64,000 bases of DNA from assembly GCA_016845145.1 (NCBI GenBank), contig JAERTE010000145.1, forward strand, positions 88,409-152,408, in the 5' to 3' direction. The translations under genes were made by a program, and so were the position numbers. Positions 35,514 to 43,884 of this stretch are shown here, piece after piece. The notes beneath the pieces were generated by a model, which worked only from the letters and a program-made list of their open reading frames with translations, made no database searches and was not told where the DNA came from. The stretch is from Rhodospirillaceae bacterium (GTDB taxonomy: Bacteria > Pseudomonadota > Alphaproteobacteria > Rhodospirillales > Casp-alpha2). Positions within the stretch are counted from its first letter, which is position 1. Each line of letters opens with the position of its first letter.

Positions 35514-36092
35514 TTGAATTTACCCAATTCCATTACCCTGGTCCGATTGTTCTGCGTCCCAGTGGTCGTTTGGCTGATCCTGGTGGATCGCATGGCGGCT
35601 GCGTTTTGGGTGTCTCTTGCAGCATCCATGAGTGACGCCATTGATGGCATCATTGCTAAACGTTTCCACATGGTGACGGTTCTTGGCGGTTTTCTCGACC
35701 CGATTGCCGACAAGGCGTTGTTGGTTTGTGTGTATATCGCATTGGGGCATGAGGGATACTTGCCCATGTGGTTGGTCATTTTGGTCGTGTTCCGGGATGC
35801 GTTGATCATTGGCGGGGCGATCTTGTTTCACACATTGACGCAGAACCTGAAAATGAACCCATTGATGGTTTCCAAAGTGAACACGGTCGCGCAACTGGTA
35901 TTGGCAGTCGTTGTATTGGCATCGGCGGCATTTGGCTTGAACGATTTGCCGCTGCGCCAGGTTCTCGTCTATGTTGTGGCGGCAACGACATTTGCGTCGG
36001 GGGCTGCCTATGTTGTCGGCTGGACACGGCTGGCTTCCGAAATGGAAACGCCAGATGGTCATTCTGGCGATGACCCTGAGGACCGATCATGA
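35514..36092 (+). CDS. CDP-alcohol phosphatidyltransferase (PgsA-like)
   Basis: 192 residues from a TTG at 35514, preceded by AGGATG. Several membrane helices surround the CDP-alcohol motif: D41, D44-G45, A48-K49, G58, D62, D66. The usual A-R is A-K here, with Arg following; otherwise spacing is canonical. It probably transfers phosphatidate from CDP-diacylglycerol to glycerol-3-phosphate or a related alcohol. A second, canonical PgsA may exist elsewhere, so I leave the symbol blank. Coupled to the AI-2E permease by a 4-nt overlap. Confidence 0.86.
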   Translation: MNLPNSITLVRLFCVPVVVWLILVDRMAAAFWVSLAASMSDAIDGIIAKRFHMVTVLGGFLDPIADKALLVCVYIALGHEGYLPMWLVILVVFRDALIIGGAILFHTLTQNLKMNPLMVSKVNTVAQLVLAVVVLASAAFGLNDLPLRQVLVYVVAATTFASGAAYVVGWTRLASEMETPDGHSGDDPEDRS

Positions 36093-37159
36093 CGATTGAA
36101 AAACGCGCGATGTTCTGGGTTGGCGGCTTGGTCGTGTGTGCAATTCTCGTGCATTTGTTGAGTAGCATTCTATTGCCTTTTGTTGCCGGCATGTTGACCG
36201 CCTATTTTTTGGACCCGGTTGCCGACAGGCTAGAAGAACGACGCGTGCCAAGAGGGATAGCGACGGCCCTTATATTGCTGGCGTTTTTCTTTGTTGGGGC
36301 TGGGCTACTAATGTTGTTGTTCCCGCTGCTGCAAGGCCAGATTGTTGAGTTGGCCGAACTGGTGCCGGGCATGGTTGAAGCGGCGCGAATGTATCTGGAG
36401 CCGATGCTAAGGGATATCGTCGCTGGATTGCCGCCCGATGCCTTGGCGGAACTCAAGACATCCGTCGGAGATTATGCCGGCAAGGCCGCGAAGTGGGTGA
36501 CCACCGTAATTGCCAATATTTGGAGCGGTGGATTGGCGCTGTTTAATCTGATCTCCCTGACAGTCGTCACGCCGGTGGTGGCGTTTTATTTGCTGCGAGA
36601 TTGGGATTTGATTACGGCGAAGGTGGATTCATGGCTGCCGCGCGGCGCTCGCCCAACAATTCACGCACAGTTGTTGGAGATCGATTCAACGCTGGCAGCG
36701 TTCATCCGCGGCCAAGCCAGTGTATGTCTTGTGTTGAGCCTGATATACGCCGTCGGTCTGTCCGTCGTTGGATTGAAATCTGGACTGCTGGTCGGGCTTG
36801 GTGCGGGGTTTATCTCTTTTATTCCGTATCTGGGTGCGGCAAGCGGATTGATCGTCGGTGTCGGGATCGCGTTGTTTCAGTTCTCGGAATGGCTGCCCAT
36901 TGTGATCGTGGCCTGTATATTTCTATTCGGCCAAACGCTGGAAAGTTATGTACTGACACCGCGTTTGGTCGGTGATCGTGTCGGACTGCATCCGGTATGG
37001 ATTATTTTTGCTTTGATGGCGGGCGGTGCGTTGTTTGGATTTACGGGAATCTTGCTCGCAGTGCCCATGGCGGCGGTAATCGGGGTGTTGTTGCGGTTCG
37101 CCATCAGTCGATACTTAGAGAGCCCGCTCTACGACGGCGGTTCGGATCAATCTCCTTGA
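36089..37159 (+). CDS. AI-2E family transporter (PerM/TqsA type)
   Basis: 356 residues with the AI-2E exporter topology: two N-terminal helices, a long amphipathic region (about 70-150), then VTPVVAFYLLRDWD, and a C-terminal set including FISFIPYLGAASGL, and LTPRLVGDRVGLHPVWIIFALMAGG. The family includes transporters and sodium/proton antiporters, so quorum-signal export should not be assumed. The ATGA start and TGATG end tie it to the genes on both sides. Confidence 0.93.
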   Translation: MTIEKRAMFWVGGLVVCAILVHLLSSILLPFVAGMLTAYFLDPVADRLEERRVPRGIATALILLAFFFVGAGLLMLLFPLLQGQIVELAELVPGMVEAARMYLEPMLRDIVAGLPPDALAELKTSVGDYAGKAAKWVTTVIANIWSGGLALFNLISLTVVTPVVAFYLLRDWDLITAKVDSWLPRGARPTIHAQLLEIDSTLAAFIRGQASVCLVLSLIYAVGLSVVGLKSGLLVGLGAGFISFIPYLGAASGLIVGVGIALFQFSEWLPIVIVACIFLFGQTLESYVLTPRLVGDRVGLHPVWIIFALMAGGALFGFTGILLAVPMAAVIGVLLRFAISRYLESPLYDGGSDQSP

Positions 37160-37821
37160 TGAAACCATCGCAACTGGTACTCGAGTTCGAGCACCGCTCG
37201 GCGCTAAGCGGAGATGATTTTCTGGTGGCTGCTCCGAATCGACAGGCGACCGGATGGGTCGACCGGTGGCCCGATTGGCCGGGCCCGGCACTATGTGTTT
37301 TTGGCCCGCCCGGCTGTGGCAAAAGCCATCTGGCGGCAGTGTTTCAGGAAAAAAGTAGGGCGGGTACACCCGATTTGGATCAATCGGTCCCTCCCGGCGC
37401 AGGCTTAGCCCGAGCTTGGGTCGTTGATGATATGTCGACGGCAATTGAAGAGCATGGCGAGGAACAGCTGTTGCATTTTTTTAACGCAGTGGTGGAAAGC
37501 GGTGGCACCATGTTGCTGATTGATCGTCTTCCTCCTGCGCGCTGGAATGTCGCGCTGCCGGATTTGCGCTCGCGATTGATCGCCGTTAGCGCGGTCGAGA
37601 TCGAGCCGCCCGACGATAATCTTTTGGCTGCCGTTTTGGTTAAATTGATGAATGACCGCCAACTCCGGGTCGGTGCAACGGTGGTTGAGTATGTCTTGCC
37701 GCGTATGGAGCGTTCATTCGCGGCTGCAGGAGCACTAGTCGAGCAGTTGGATCACTTGGCCCTGGTTGAGCGTCGTGAAATAACCGTGCCTTTAGCGCGT
37801 CGGGTGCTCGGTGAGGGTTGA
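37159..37821 (+). CDS. hdaA: DnaA-related regulatory ATPase HdaA
   Basis: 220 residues from the ATG at 37159, which overlaps the permease stop by one base. QLVLEF at residues 5-10 matches the clamp-binding motif of Hda proteins. A single DnaA-like AAA+ domain follows, with Walker A GPPGCGKSH (49-57), WVVDDM as Walker B and an arginine-finger region near LRSRL. No DNA-binding domain IV. HdaA with the beta clamp promotes hydrolysis of DnaA-ATP to limit initiation. Sequence and genomic place agree. Confidence 0.9.
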   Translation: MKPSQLVLEFEHRSALSGDDFLVAAPNRQATGWVDRWPDWPGPALCVFGPPGCGKSHLAAVFQEKSRAGTPDLDQSVPPGAGLARAWVVDDMSTAIEEHGEEQLLHFFNAVVESGGTMLLIDRLPPARWNVALPDLRSRLIAVSAVEIEPPDDNLLAAVLVKLMNDRQLRVGATVVEYVLPRMERSFAAAGALVEQLDHLALVERREITVPLARRVLGEG

Positions 37822-37876
37822 CTGCCAACACGGCACGAGAACATTATCAATTACACATTGGAGGAGATGAACGGTC

Positions 37877-38656
37877 ATGGATTTAGGGATTGCGGGCAAG
37901 AAAGCCATCGTATGTGCAGCCAGTAAGGGACTTGGCCGCGGTTGCGCTGAATCGTTGGCGCGCGAAGGGGTGGATGTCACGATTTGCGCCCGTTCCGAAG
38001 GGCCGCTGAATGAAACAGCGGATGCAATTCGTGCATTGGACGGTGGCGCGGTCAATGCCGTAGCCTGTGATATCACAACGGAAGAGGGGCGCCAGGCTGT
38101 GCTCGATGCCTGCCCGAACCCCGATATTCTTATTAACAACGCCGGTGGTCCACCCCCGGGTGACTTCAGGGATTGGGAGCGCGACGATTGGATCAGCGCG
38201 GTTGACTCCAATATGTTAACGCCGATTTTTCTGATCAAAGCCACTGTGGATGGCATGATCGAGCGCAAGTTCGGCCGGATCGTCAACATTACGTCTGGTG
38301 CTGTGAAGTCGCCAATCGAGATATTGGGGCTTTCCAATGGAGCGCGAGCCGGTTTAACCGGGTTTGTTGCGGGTATCTCTCGTCAGACGGTGCGGCACAA
38401 TGTGACGATCAACAACCTGCTACCGGGGCCGTTTGATACGGATCGCCTAAGAGGGAACTTCAAGGTTCAATCGGAGAAACTGGGGTTAAGTATTGAGGAA
38501 GTGGCTGCAAAGCGTGCCGCGGGGAATCCTGCGGGGCGATTTGGCACAGCACATGAGTTCGGCGAAATGTGTGCGTTCATCTGTTCTGATCAGGCTGGTT
38601 TCATGACGGGGCAGAATTTTCTGATGGATGGCGGGGCATTCAACAGCACCATGTAA
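37877..38656 (+). CDS. SDR-family protein with altered catalytic site
   Basis: 259 residues with a clear SDR fold: KKAIVCAASKGLGRGCAESL cofactor loop, ILINNAGGPPPG, ITSGAVKSP with catalytic-position Ser140, and a FITGQ-like ending (FMTGQNFLMDGG). Where YxxxK is expected, 13 residues after the serine, the sequence is S153-N-G-A-R157, so both the catalytic Tyr and Lys are replaced. A subgroup with LSN..R at this position occurs elsewhere. Its own GGAGGAG site precedes the ATG. It occupies the hdaA-ppx interval, where ppk is usual. Activity and substrate unknown. Confidence 0.88.
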   Translation: MDLGIAGKKAIVCAASKGLGRGCAESLAREGVDVTICARSEGPLNETADAIRALDGGAVNAVACDITTEEGRQAVLDACPNPDILINNAGGPPPGDFRDWERDDWISAVDSNMLTPIFLIKATVDGMIERKFGRIVNITSGAVKSPIEILGLSNGARAGLTGFVAGISRQTVRHNVTINNLLPGPFDTDRLRGNFKVQSEKLGLSIEEVAAKRAAGNPAGRFGTAHEFGEMCAFICSDQAGFMTGQNFLMDGGAFNSTM

Positions 38657-38658
38657 TA

Positions 38659-38685
38659 ACCCAATTTCGCGTGGATTAATTGGGT
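38659..38685 (+). terminator. Hairpin after the SDR gene
   Basis: ACCCAATT (38659-38666) and AATTGGGT (38678-38685) form a perfect 8-bp stem with an 11-nt loop, directly after the stop. No T-tract follows, so factor-independent termination is uncertain. A second palindrome, TGTCATGACA, lies near 38699. Confidence 0.4.
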
Positions 38686-38770
38686 CTCGGCGAAACCGTG
38701 TCATGACAGTGACAACTTCGGTCGTTATTATCCGGCCCCAATGGATGGATGTTCGGAGTAGACGGTCGCC

Positions 38771-40303
38771 ATGACATCAGAAAAGGCCGCAGCTTGGTTG
38801 CCGGATATGACGGCGCCAGGGCCGGGTCGTGTCGGGGTTGTGGATATCGGTTCCAACACCGTACGGCTGGTCGTTTATGACGCGCCGACGCGTCTGCCGA
38901 TTCCAATATTTAATGAGAAAGCCGAATGCGGTTTGGTTCGGGGAATGGCCGAGTCGGGCCGGCTCTATCCTGATGGTGTGTCTGAGGCATTGCGGAGCCT
39001 GCGGCGTTTTAACCTATTGTCGCGGTCCATGGGCGTGGAACGTCTGGCATTGGTTGCGACGGCGGCTGTTCGCGAGGCTGACGACGGGCCTGATTTTGTT
39101 GCTCAGGTGGACGAGATTTTCGGCGTGCCCGTGCGGGTCGTTAGTGGTCACGAAGAAGCACGCTTATCGGCGATCGGCGCCTTGAGCGGCAATCAAGAGG
39201 CGGACGGCTTGCTTGCTGACCTGGGTGGCGGCAGTTGTGATTTCCAGGAAATGTCTCTTGGTGGGTTCGGTCACAGCGGCACGCTACCGCTTGGCCACCT
39301 GCGTGTAATGGAGGCTGCGGATGGCTCCATGAAAGCGGCGCGAAAACTGGTGGCGAGTAACCTCAAGGAAGTGCCGTGGCTGTCCGAGATTGAGGGCCGG
39401 ACCTTGTATCTGGCGGGCGGTTCGTGCCGCGCGTTGGCGCGGGTATTTATCGAGCAACTGAACTACCCGCTTCATGTGATCGACGGGTTTACGCTGCGGC
39501 GAGGTGAGGCACGACGATTGAGCAGCGTCTTAGCCGGAATCGGTCCTGAAAGCATGAGCCACGTTCGAGGCATATCGTCCAATCGGCAGCGGACTTTGCC
39601 GTATGCAGCGACGGTCATCGATGGTTTGTTGAAAATGTGCGAGCCCAAGACTGTCACGTTTTCAGGCTTCGGCATGCGCGAAGGCCAGTTGCTTGAGATG
39701 ATTCCTCCGGCCATACGGGGGCAAGACCCGCTCTTGGCAGGTGCTGCGCGCATGGCGGAGCGGACGGGCCGGTTCGCTATCACTGGAGAGGAAGTTTATG
39801 ACTGGATGGCGCCACTGTTTCCCTCTGGCCGTGATGCTGTCAGCCGCATACGCATGGCAGCTTGTATGCTCAGTGATATCGGTTGGTCGGAGCATCCAGA
39901 CTATCGGGCGGAACATGCCTTTCTTCGGATATTGAGGCTACCATTTGCCGGCCTGACCCACCACGATCGTGTACTTCTCGCTGTTGCGGTTTTCGTGCGC
40001 TACAAGGGAGATGCAAAGAACCCCGTAGTGTCGCCTGTACGTTCGTTGTTGTCTGATCAGGAGATTGAGATCGCGGGGTCCGTCGGGTTAGCATTACGTC
40101 TCGCGCACAATCTTTCGGGCTCGGCTCCCGGTTTGCTGAAAAGCACGAGATTTGAGGTCGATGGTGATAAAATTGCCTTGGTGCTGCCCGACAACAACGA
40201 TGGGGGCGGTGATGATGGGCGGGATATTTTTGTAAGTGAGGCGGTTGAACGGCGCCTTCGGCAAATGGCCAAGAGCCTCGGAAAATCGGCGCATTTCGCT
40301 TAG
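38771..40303 (+). CDS. ppx: Exopolyphosphatase / Ppx-GppA family
   Basis: 510 residues, ASKHA-fold phosphatase. VVDIGSNTVRLVVYD forms the first phosphate loop, VATAAVREADDGPDF and DLGGGSCDFQEM the later ones, and a helical C-terminal HD-like domain covers about 320-510. It removes terminal phosphate from polyphosphate or pppGpp. In relatives a ppk gene lies just upstream; here it does not. The stop overlaps the convergent rnd stop by 4 nt (TTAG). Confidence 0.93.
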   Translation: MTSEKAAAWLPDMTAPGPGRVGVVDIGSNTVRLVVYDAPTRLPIPIFNEKAECGLVRGMAESGRLYPDGVSEALRSLRRFNLLSRSMGVERLALVATAAVREADDGPDFVAQVDEIFGVPVRVVSGHEEARLSAIGALSGNQEADGLLADLGGGSCDFQEMSLGGFGHSGTLPLGHLRVMEAADGSMKAARKLVASNLKEVPWLSEIEGRTLYLAGGSCRALARVFIEQLNYPLHVIDGFTLRRGEARRLSSVLAGIGPESMSHVRGISSNRQRTLPYAATVIDGLLKMCEPKTVTFSGFGMREGQLLEMIPPAIRGQDPLLAGAARMAERTGRFAITGEEVYDWMAPLFPSGRDAVSRIRMAACMLSDIGWSEHPDYRAEHAFLRILRLPFAGLTHHDRVLLAVAVFVRYKGDAKNPVVSPVRSLLSDQEIEIAGSVGLALRLAHNLSGSAPGLLKSTRFEVDGDKIALVLPDNNDGGGDDGRDIFVSEAVERRLRQMAKSLGKSAHFA

Positions 40304-41451
40304 CGTTCTTCTATTGCAAGTTTGTTGCCGTTGACAGCAAGCGCGATCTCTCCAGCCCGCAGCCGTAGGGCATCATTGCCGAATATTTCTCGCCGCCAGC
40401 CTTTAAGCGCTTGCACATCGGCATTTTCGCCAAGCCCGGCAATGATCTCGATATCTGCGCTATTGGCAATCAGGCGCCCGGCGACATGGGTGTCGTCTGC
40501 GACTTTTTTCAGCAGCACCTTCAGTAGGTCTGATATGGGGCCAATTCCTCTCGGCAGATCAGGTTTGGTAGGTGGTTTCGGCCATTCCGATTGTGGCAGT
40601 TCGACACCGCGCTTTACGGCTTCAAGAATGTGTTTGCCCATGGGACCGTGTGCCGCTTTTTCTCCCAAACCGCGAGACTTCGCCAATGCCCCGGACGTTT
40701 GAGGTACGTGATGGGCAATCTCAACCAGCGTCTCATCGCGCAAAACCCGGTTTCGCGGTACATCCCGGCGTCGGCATTCCATCTCTCGCCATGCTGCCAG
40801 TTCTCTCAATACGGCCAAAAAACGGCCTTTACCGCCTCGAGTTTTGATTCGTTGATAAGCCTTCGCGGGGTCGGTCCGGAAAGTGTCTGGGTTGGCTAGG
40901 ACAGTCATCTCTTCTTCGATCCATGCCCGCCGATTTTCTTTCTCCAATCGGGCAGACAGCTTTTCATAAGCAACCCGTAAATGGGTAACGTCGCCCAATG
41001 CATAGTCGATCTGGCGATCACTTAGCGGGCGAACGGTCCAATCGGTGAAACGCGAACCTTTGTCCAGATGAACCTTGGTCAACTTCGATATCAAATGATC
41101 ATACCCGACAGACTCACCAAATCCGCACACCATGGCGGCGACTTGAGTGTCGAAGACAGGGCGCGGCAAGGTGTCGGTAAGGTTTAGGAAAATCTCGAGG
41201 TCTTGGCGCGCGGCGTGAAAAACCTTGATCACGGCTTCGTCACTCATGAGGTCATAGAGAGGTGTGAGGTCTATACCATCGGCCAACGGATCAATGGCGG
41301 CGTAGTCATCTGGGCCGGCAACTTGCACTAGGCAGAGCTGCGGCCAGTAGGTTTTCTCCCGCATGAATTCCGTATCGACGGTGATGAAATCAGCGTCGTG
41401 TAGAGGTTTGCAAAATTCGCGAAGGTGTTCTGTGTTGGTGATTAATGTCAT
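40300..41451 (-). CDS. rnd: Ribonuclease D
   Basis: 383 residues from the ATG at 41451 (MTLITNTEHLREFCKPL), the usual RNase D N-terminus; the frame is open to 41547 but adds unrelated residues. DEDD exonuclease residues: D26 and E28 (VDTEFM), the HAARQDLEI aspartate, and YALGDVTHL. One HRDC domain is around VPRNRVLRDETLVEIAHH. It trims 3' ends of tRNA precursors and other structured RNA. In relatives aspS is the next gene upstream; here it is 21.6 kb away. Confidence 0.95.
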   Translation of the reverse strand: MTLITNTEHLREFCKPLHDADFITVDTEFMREKTYWPQLCLVQVAGPDDYAAIDPLADGIDLTPLYDLMSDEAVIKVFHAARQDLEIFLNLTDTLPRPVFDTQVAAMVCGFGESVGYDHLISKLTKVHLDKGSRFTDWTVRPLSDRQIDYALGDVTHLRVAYEKLSARLEKENRRAWIEEEMTVLANPDTFRTDPAKAYQRIKTRGGKGRFLAVLRELAAWREMECRRRDVPRNRVLRDETLVEIAHHVPQTSGALAKSRGLGEKAAHGPMGKHILEAVKRGVELPQSEWPKPPTKPDLPRGIGPISDLLKVLLKKVADDTHVAGRLIANSADIEIIAGLGENADVQALKGWRREIFGNDALRLRAGEIALAVNGNKLAIEER

Positions 41452-41727
41452 GTCAGAGACAGATATACCCGGATCGAGCAGGCATGTCCCGCCCGAATCG
41501 GTACGCATTTCATTGGTAAATTGACGAGAATTTTCGGTATTCGACAATGCGAAAAATTGAAAAACATGACCTATCCACAGGTTTTCCCCGATTCGATGTG
41601 CAAAATCCGATGCTGAATGTTGACCGGCGTCAGAGAACCGTCAGGATTCGAGGGCATTGTATTTTGCTAAAGCTCTGACGGGGAAAAGAGCTGGTCGAAA
41701 ATTAGCGTGCTATGAGGAGATGCTCCT
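41452..41727. other. Intergenic region with DnaA-box-like site and long-range inverted repeat
   Basis: No gene recognised on either strand. Contents: CTATCCACA at 41571-41579, one base from the DnaA box TTATCCACA; and CGTCAGAG (41628-41635) facing CTCTGACG (41673-41680), an 8-bp inverted repeat around 37 bases. The promoter for the small gene at 41728 should be here, but no convincing -35/-10 pair stands out. Confidence 0.4.
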
Positions 41728-41811
41728 GTGAATATCTATATAATTACAGCTTTGGTTGCTGGTTGTGGAATTGGTCTTTGGGGACTGGTGTATTTGACCA
41801 AACGAAACTGA
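41728..41811 (+). CDS. 27-residue single-helix membrane peptide
   Basis: GTG start with GAGGAG eight bases upstream, 27 sense codons and TGA. The peptide is MNIYIITALVAGCGIGLWGL followed by VYLTKRN: one hydrophobic helix of about 21 residues ending in a positively charged tail, so probably N-out/C-in in the inner membrane. It is flanked by a repeat-containing upstream region and a perfect hairpin at 41836-41857, which would make a self-contained transcription unit. I do not recognise the family. The strong ribosome-binding site and membrane-helix composition are the evidence for a real gene. Confidence 0.55.
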   Translation: MNIYIITALVAGCGIGLWGLVYLTKRN

Positions 41812-41835
41812 TACGGATCTGCAAGTTGTACGTTG

Positions 41836-41857
41836 ACGGGAGCCTCATGGCTCCCGT
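41836..41857 (+). terminator. Perfect 9-bp hairpin after the small membrane peptide
   Basis: ACGGGAGCC, TCAT loop, GGCTCCCGT. It lies 24 nt after the peptide stop and 23 nt before the enoyl-CoA hydratase start. The following TGCCGTTTC is only weakly T-rich, so it may be a terminator, an attenuator or a leader structure of the hydratase mRNA. Confidence 0.5.
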
Positions 41858-41880
41858 TGCCGTTTCAAGGGGAGGAACAA

Positions 41881-42657
41881 TTGGAATACGTAAATGTCCG
41901 GCACGAGCAGCTCGAAGATGGCATGGTGGCGCGCGTCACTATTGACCGTCGCGACAAGCTGAACGCCATGAACTCCGAAATGATGACGCAATTGAACGCT
42001 GCCTTTGACGGAATGATGAGCGCGCCGGATTTGCGTGCAGTCATCCTTGATGCCGCCGGCGGGAAGGCGTGGGTCGGTGGTGCGGACGTGCGTGAAATGG
42101 GGACGTTGACTTCGCCTTCTGAGGCTTCGGCTTTTATCTCTCGGTTACACAGCGCTATCTTGAGTGTGCGGAATCTGCCTGTTCCGGTCGTGGCGGAAAT
42201 TGATGGCTATTGTTTGGGCGGCGGGATGGAACTGGCTGCGGCCTGTGACTTGCGAATCGCATCCTCAGCAGCACATTTTGGCATGCCCGAAGTTCAGGTA
42301 GGGTTGCCATCGGTTATCGAAGCGTCTTTGTTGCCCGGCCTCATGGGACGTGGGCGCGCGGCTCGGTTGATCTACACTGGCGAGGTAATCGACGCTGTTC
42401 AGGCCGAAGCCTGGGGTTTCGTTGAAGAGGTCGTTTCCCGGCCTGAATTGGGCGGTGCGGTTGCGAACGTGGTAGCGAACATATGTAAAGCTGGCTCGCG
42501 TGCGATCCGTGCACAAAAGCAATTGATGCGCCACTGGGAAAAGGTCGATCCTGATACCGCAGCTGAGGATAGTATCAAAGTATTTGGTGCGGCCTTCGAA
42601 ACTGATGAACCGACAACGCGTCTCGGTCGTGTCTTCGCAGACAAAAATAGAGACTGA
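41881..42657 (+). CDS. Enoyl-CoA hydratase/isomerase family protein
   Basis: 258 residues from a TTG at 41881 with GGGGAGGA just upstream; the frame extends further left across the hairpin at 41836-41857, which makes earlier starts unlikely. Crotonase-fold motifs are RRDKLNAMNSEMM, AWVGGADVREMG and EIDGYCLGGGMELAAACDLRIAS, followed by FGMPEVQVGLPSVIEA; the first glutamate of that last segment matches a catalytic position. Probably a step of fatty acid or amino-acid catabolism. Convergent with the receiver-membrane gene. Confidence 0.9.
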   Translation: MEYVNVRHEQLEDGMVARVTIDRRDKLNAMNSEMMTQLNAAFDGMMSAPDLRAVILDAAGGKAWVGGADVREMGTLTSPSEASAFISRLHSAILSVRNLPVPVVAEIDGYCLGGGMELAAACDLRIASSAAHFGMPEVQVGLPSVIEASLLPGLMGRGRAARLIYTGEVIDAVQAEAWGFVEEVVSRPELGGAVANVVANICKAGSRAIRAQKQLMRHWEKVDPDTAAEDSIKVFGAAFETDEPTTRLGRVFADKNRD

Positions 42658-42701
42658 CATTGTGCATCGGCGATGCGCCGTTAACGAGGAACAATTCCGA
42701 A

Positions 42702-43850
42702 TTAGCGATTCAGCAAGGATTTTTTATAAGCGAAATCGGCGGCCTCGCGCGATAGACAGATCGTAATATCGAGACGTGTCTGTGTGTCATCAATATATTG
42801 CTTCAGCGAGGCACCTTTGAGGATTTCGCCAGTTTTTGTCTTGATGCCCGAATTGCGACTATAGATGTTTTGCAATTTGGACAGGCGATCAACCCACGAT
42901 TGGATGTAAGGTTGCCAATCTCCGCCATGGCGTCGGTTCACGTACCTGACAATATCCGTGTGTTTGTTGAAGCGCCACCACTTGAGCTCCGGCAGGGGTT
43001 GGCATTTACTTTTCAGTACCCATGAATAGCTGGTTGTGGCCGGAGATGGCTTAGCTTTCCGTCCGTTGGTCGCAGCATTTCCGATCTCGGTGGCTTCTTC
43101 GTTTCCGGTTTCGATTTGTGGATTGGCGACAACCGGGATATCCAGCGAAGATGCCTTCTGTGCAGAAACTGGTTGGGGTTGCGGTTCGGCTTGTTGTTGT
43201 TTGGGCGCGACCGAGGGCGGCGTTAAAGCAGACTTCGATGCCTGTTGCGAAGTCGTTTTCTTGGGGGACTGTGGAGACGATTGGGACATGAACCACCAAC
43301 CGGCGCCACCGCCGACAACCGCGATCAGTGCTGCGATCGAAATGAGCACGAGAGCATTGCTTCGCTTTTCAGTTTGTGGCGCAACCGGTGCTGATGCGAC
43401 AGGTGATGGCGAGGGTGCGGCCGGAGCGGGTGTTGGAACCGGTGCAGGCTCTGGCGTGGCATTCTCGCGCTGTGGCGTAGCACCGCATCGTCCGAGGACG
43501 TTGCGAATCCTCAAGAGCAATTCTCGTGGATCGCATGGCTTCGTCAGATAGTCATCGGCTCCAAGCCCCAAGGCCATCACACGATCATCGGCGCCTTTTC
43601 GCGCCGTCAGTACAACAATCGGTACGGAGGAGCGCTCTCTGATCTGTTGGGCGCGCGACAACCCATCGCCATCCGGCAGGCCGAGATCCAGCAATATCAG
43701 ATCAACATCATCGTTATCCAGGTGCGAAAATATCTCGCCTCCCGTCGTAATCGCGGTCGCCCGGTAACCCGCGTGTTCAATGTGGTACACAAGGAACTGC
43801 AGCAGGATTTCCTCATCTTCGACAACCAAAATGTGTGGTGTTTTTGACAT
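42702..43850 (-). CDS. Receiver domain fused through a membrane helix to a C-terminal domain
   Basis: 382 residues. Residues 1-122 are a complete receiver: E11-D12-E13, phospho-acceptor D55 (LILLDLGLPDG), T82 and K104 (LTKPCD), ending in an OmpR-like RIRNVLGR. A Pro/Ala linker (about 125-160) and K162-R163 precede one membrane helix (about 166-187, ALVLISIAALIAVVGGGAGW). A Gln/Pro/Ser-rich linker (about 190-275) leads to a compact C-terminal domain (about 285-382) with KWWRFNKHTDIVRYVNRR, GDWQPYIQSW and two cysteines. Charge distribution predicts the receiver in the cytoplasm and the C-terminus in the periplasm. No DNA-binding domain. I do not recognise the C-terminal domain. Confidence 0.85.
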   Translation of the reverse strand: MSKTPHILVVEDEEILLQFLVYHIEHAGYRATAITTGGEIFSHLDNDDVDLILLDLGLPDGDGLSRAQQIRERSSVPIVVLTARKGADDRVMALGLGADDYLTKPCDPRELLLRIRNVLGRCGATPQRENATPEPAPVPTPAPAAPSPSPVASAPVAPQTEKRSNALVLISIAALIAVVGGGAGWWFMSQSSPQSPKKTTSQQASKSALTPPSVAPKQQQAEPQPQPVSAQKASSLDIPVVANPQIETGNEEATEIGNAATNGRKAKPSPATTSYSWVLKSKCQPLPELKWWRFNKHTDIVRYVNRRHGGDWQPYIQSWVDRLSKLQNIYSRNSGIKTKTGEILKGASLKQYIDDTQTRLDITICLSREAADFAYKKSLLNR

Positions 43851-43884
43851 GATCTTTATCTATACAATGCGGCTGACCGCATCC

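Noticed and set aside
36089..37159. Quorum-sensing autoinducer-2 export
   Set aside because: The family name is broad; no luxS or lsr gene is visible, and the permease lies in a housekeeping operon.
41571..41579. Replication origin suggested by a DnaA-box-like site and the nearby hdaA gene
   Set aside because: Only one imperfect box, with no box cluster, AT-rich unwinding element or origin-linked genes such as dnaA, hemE or parAB.
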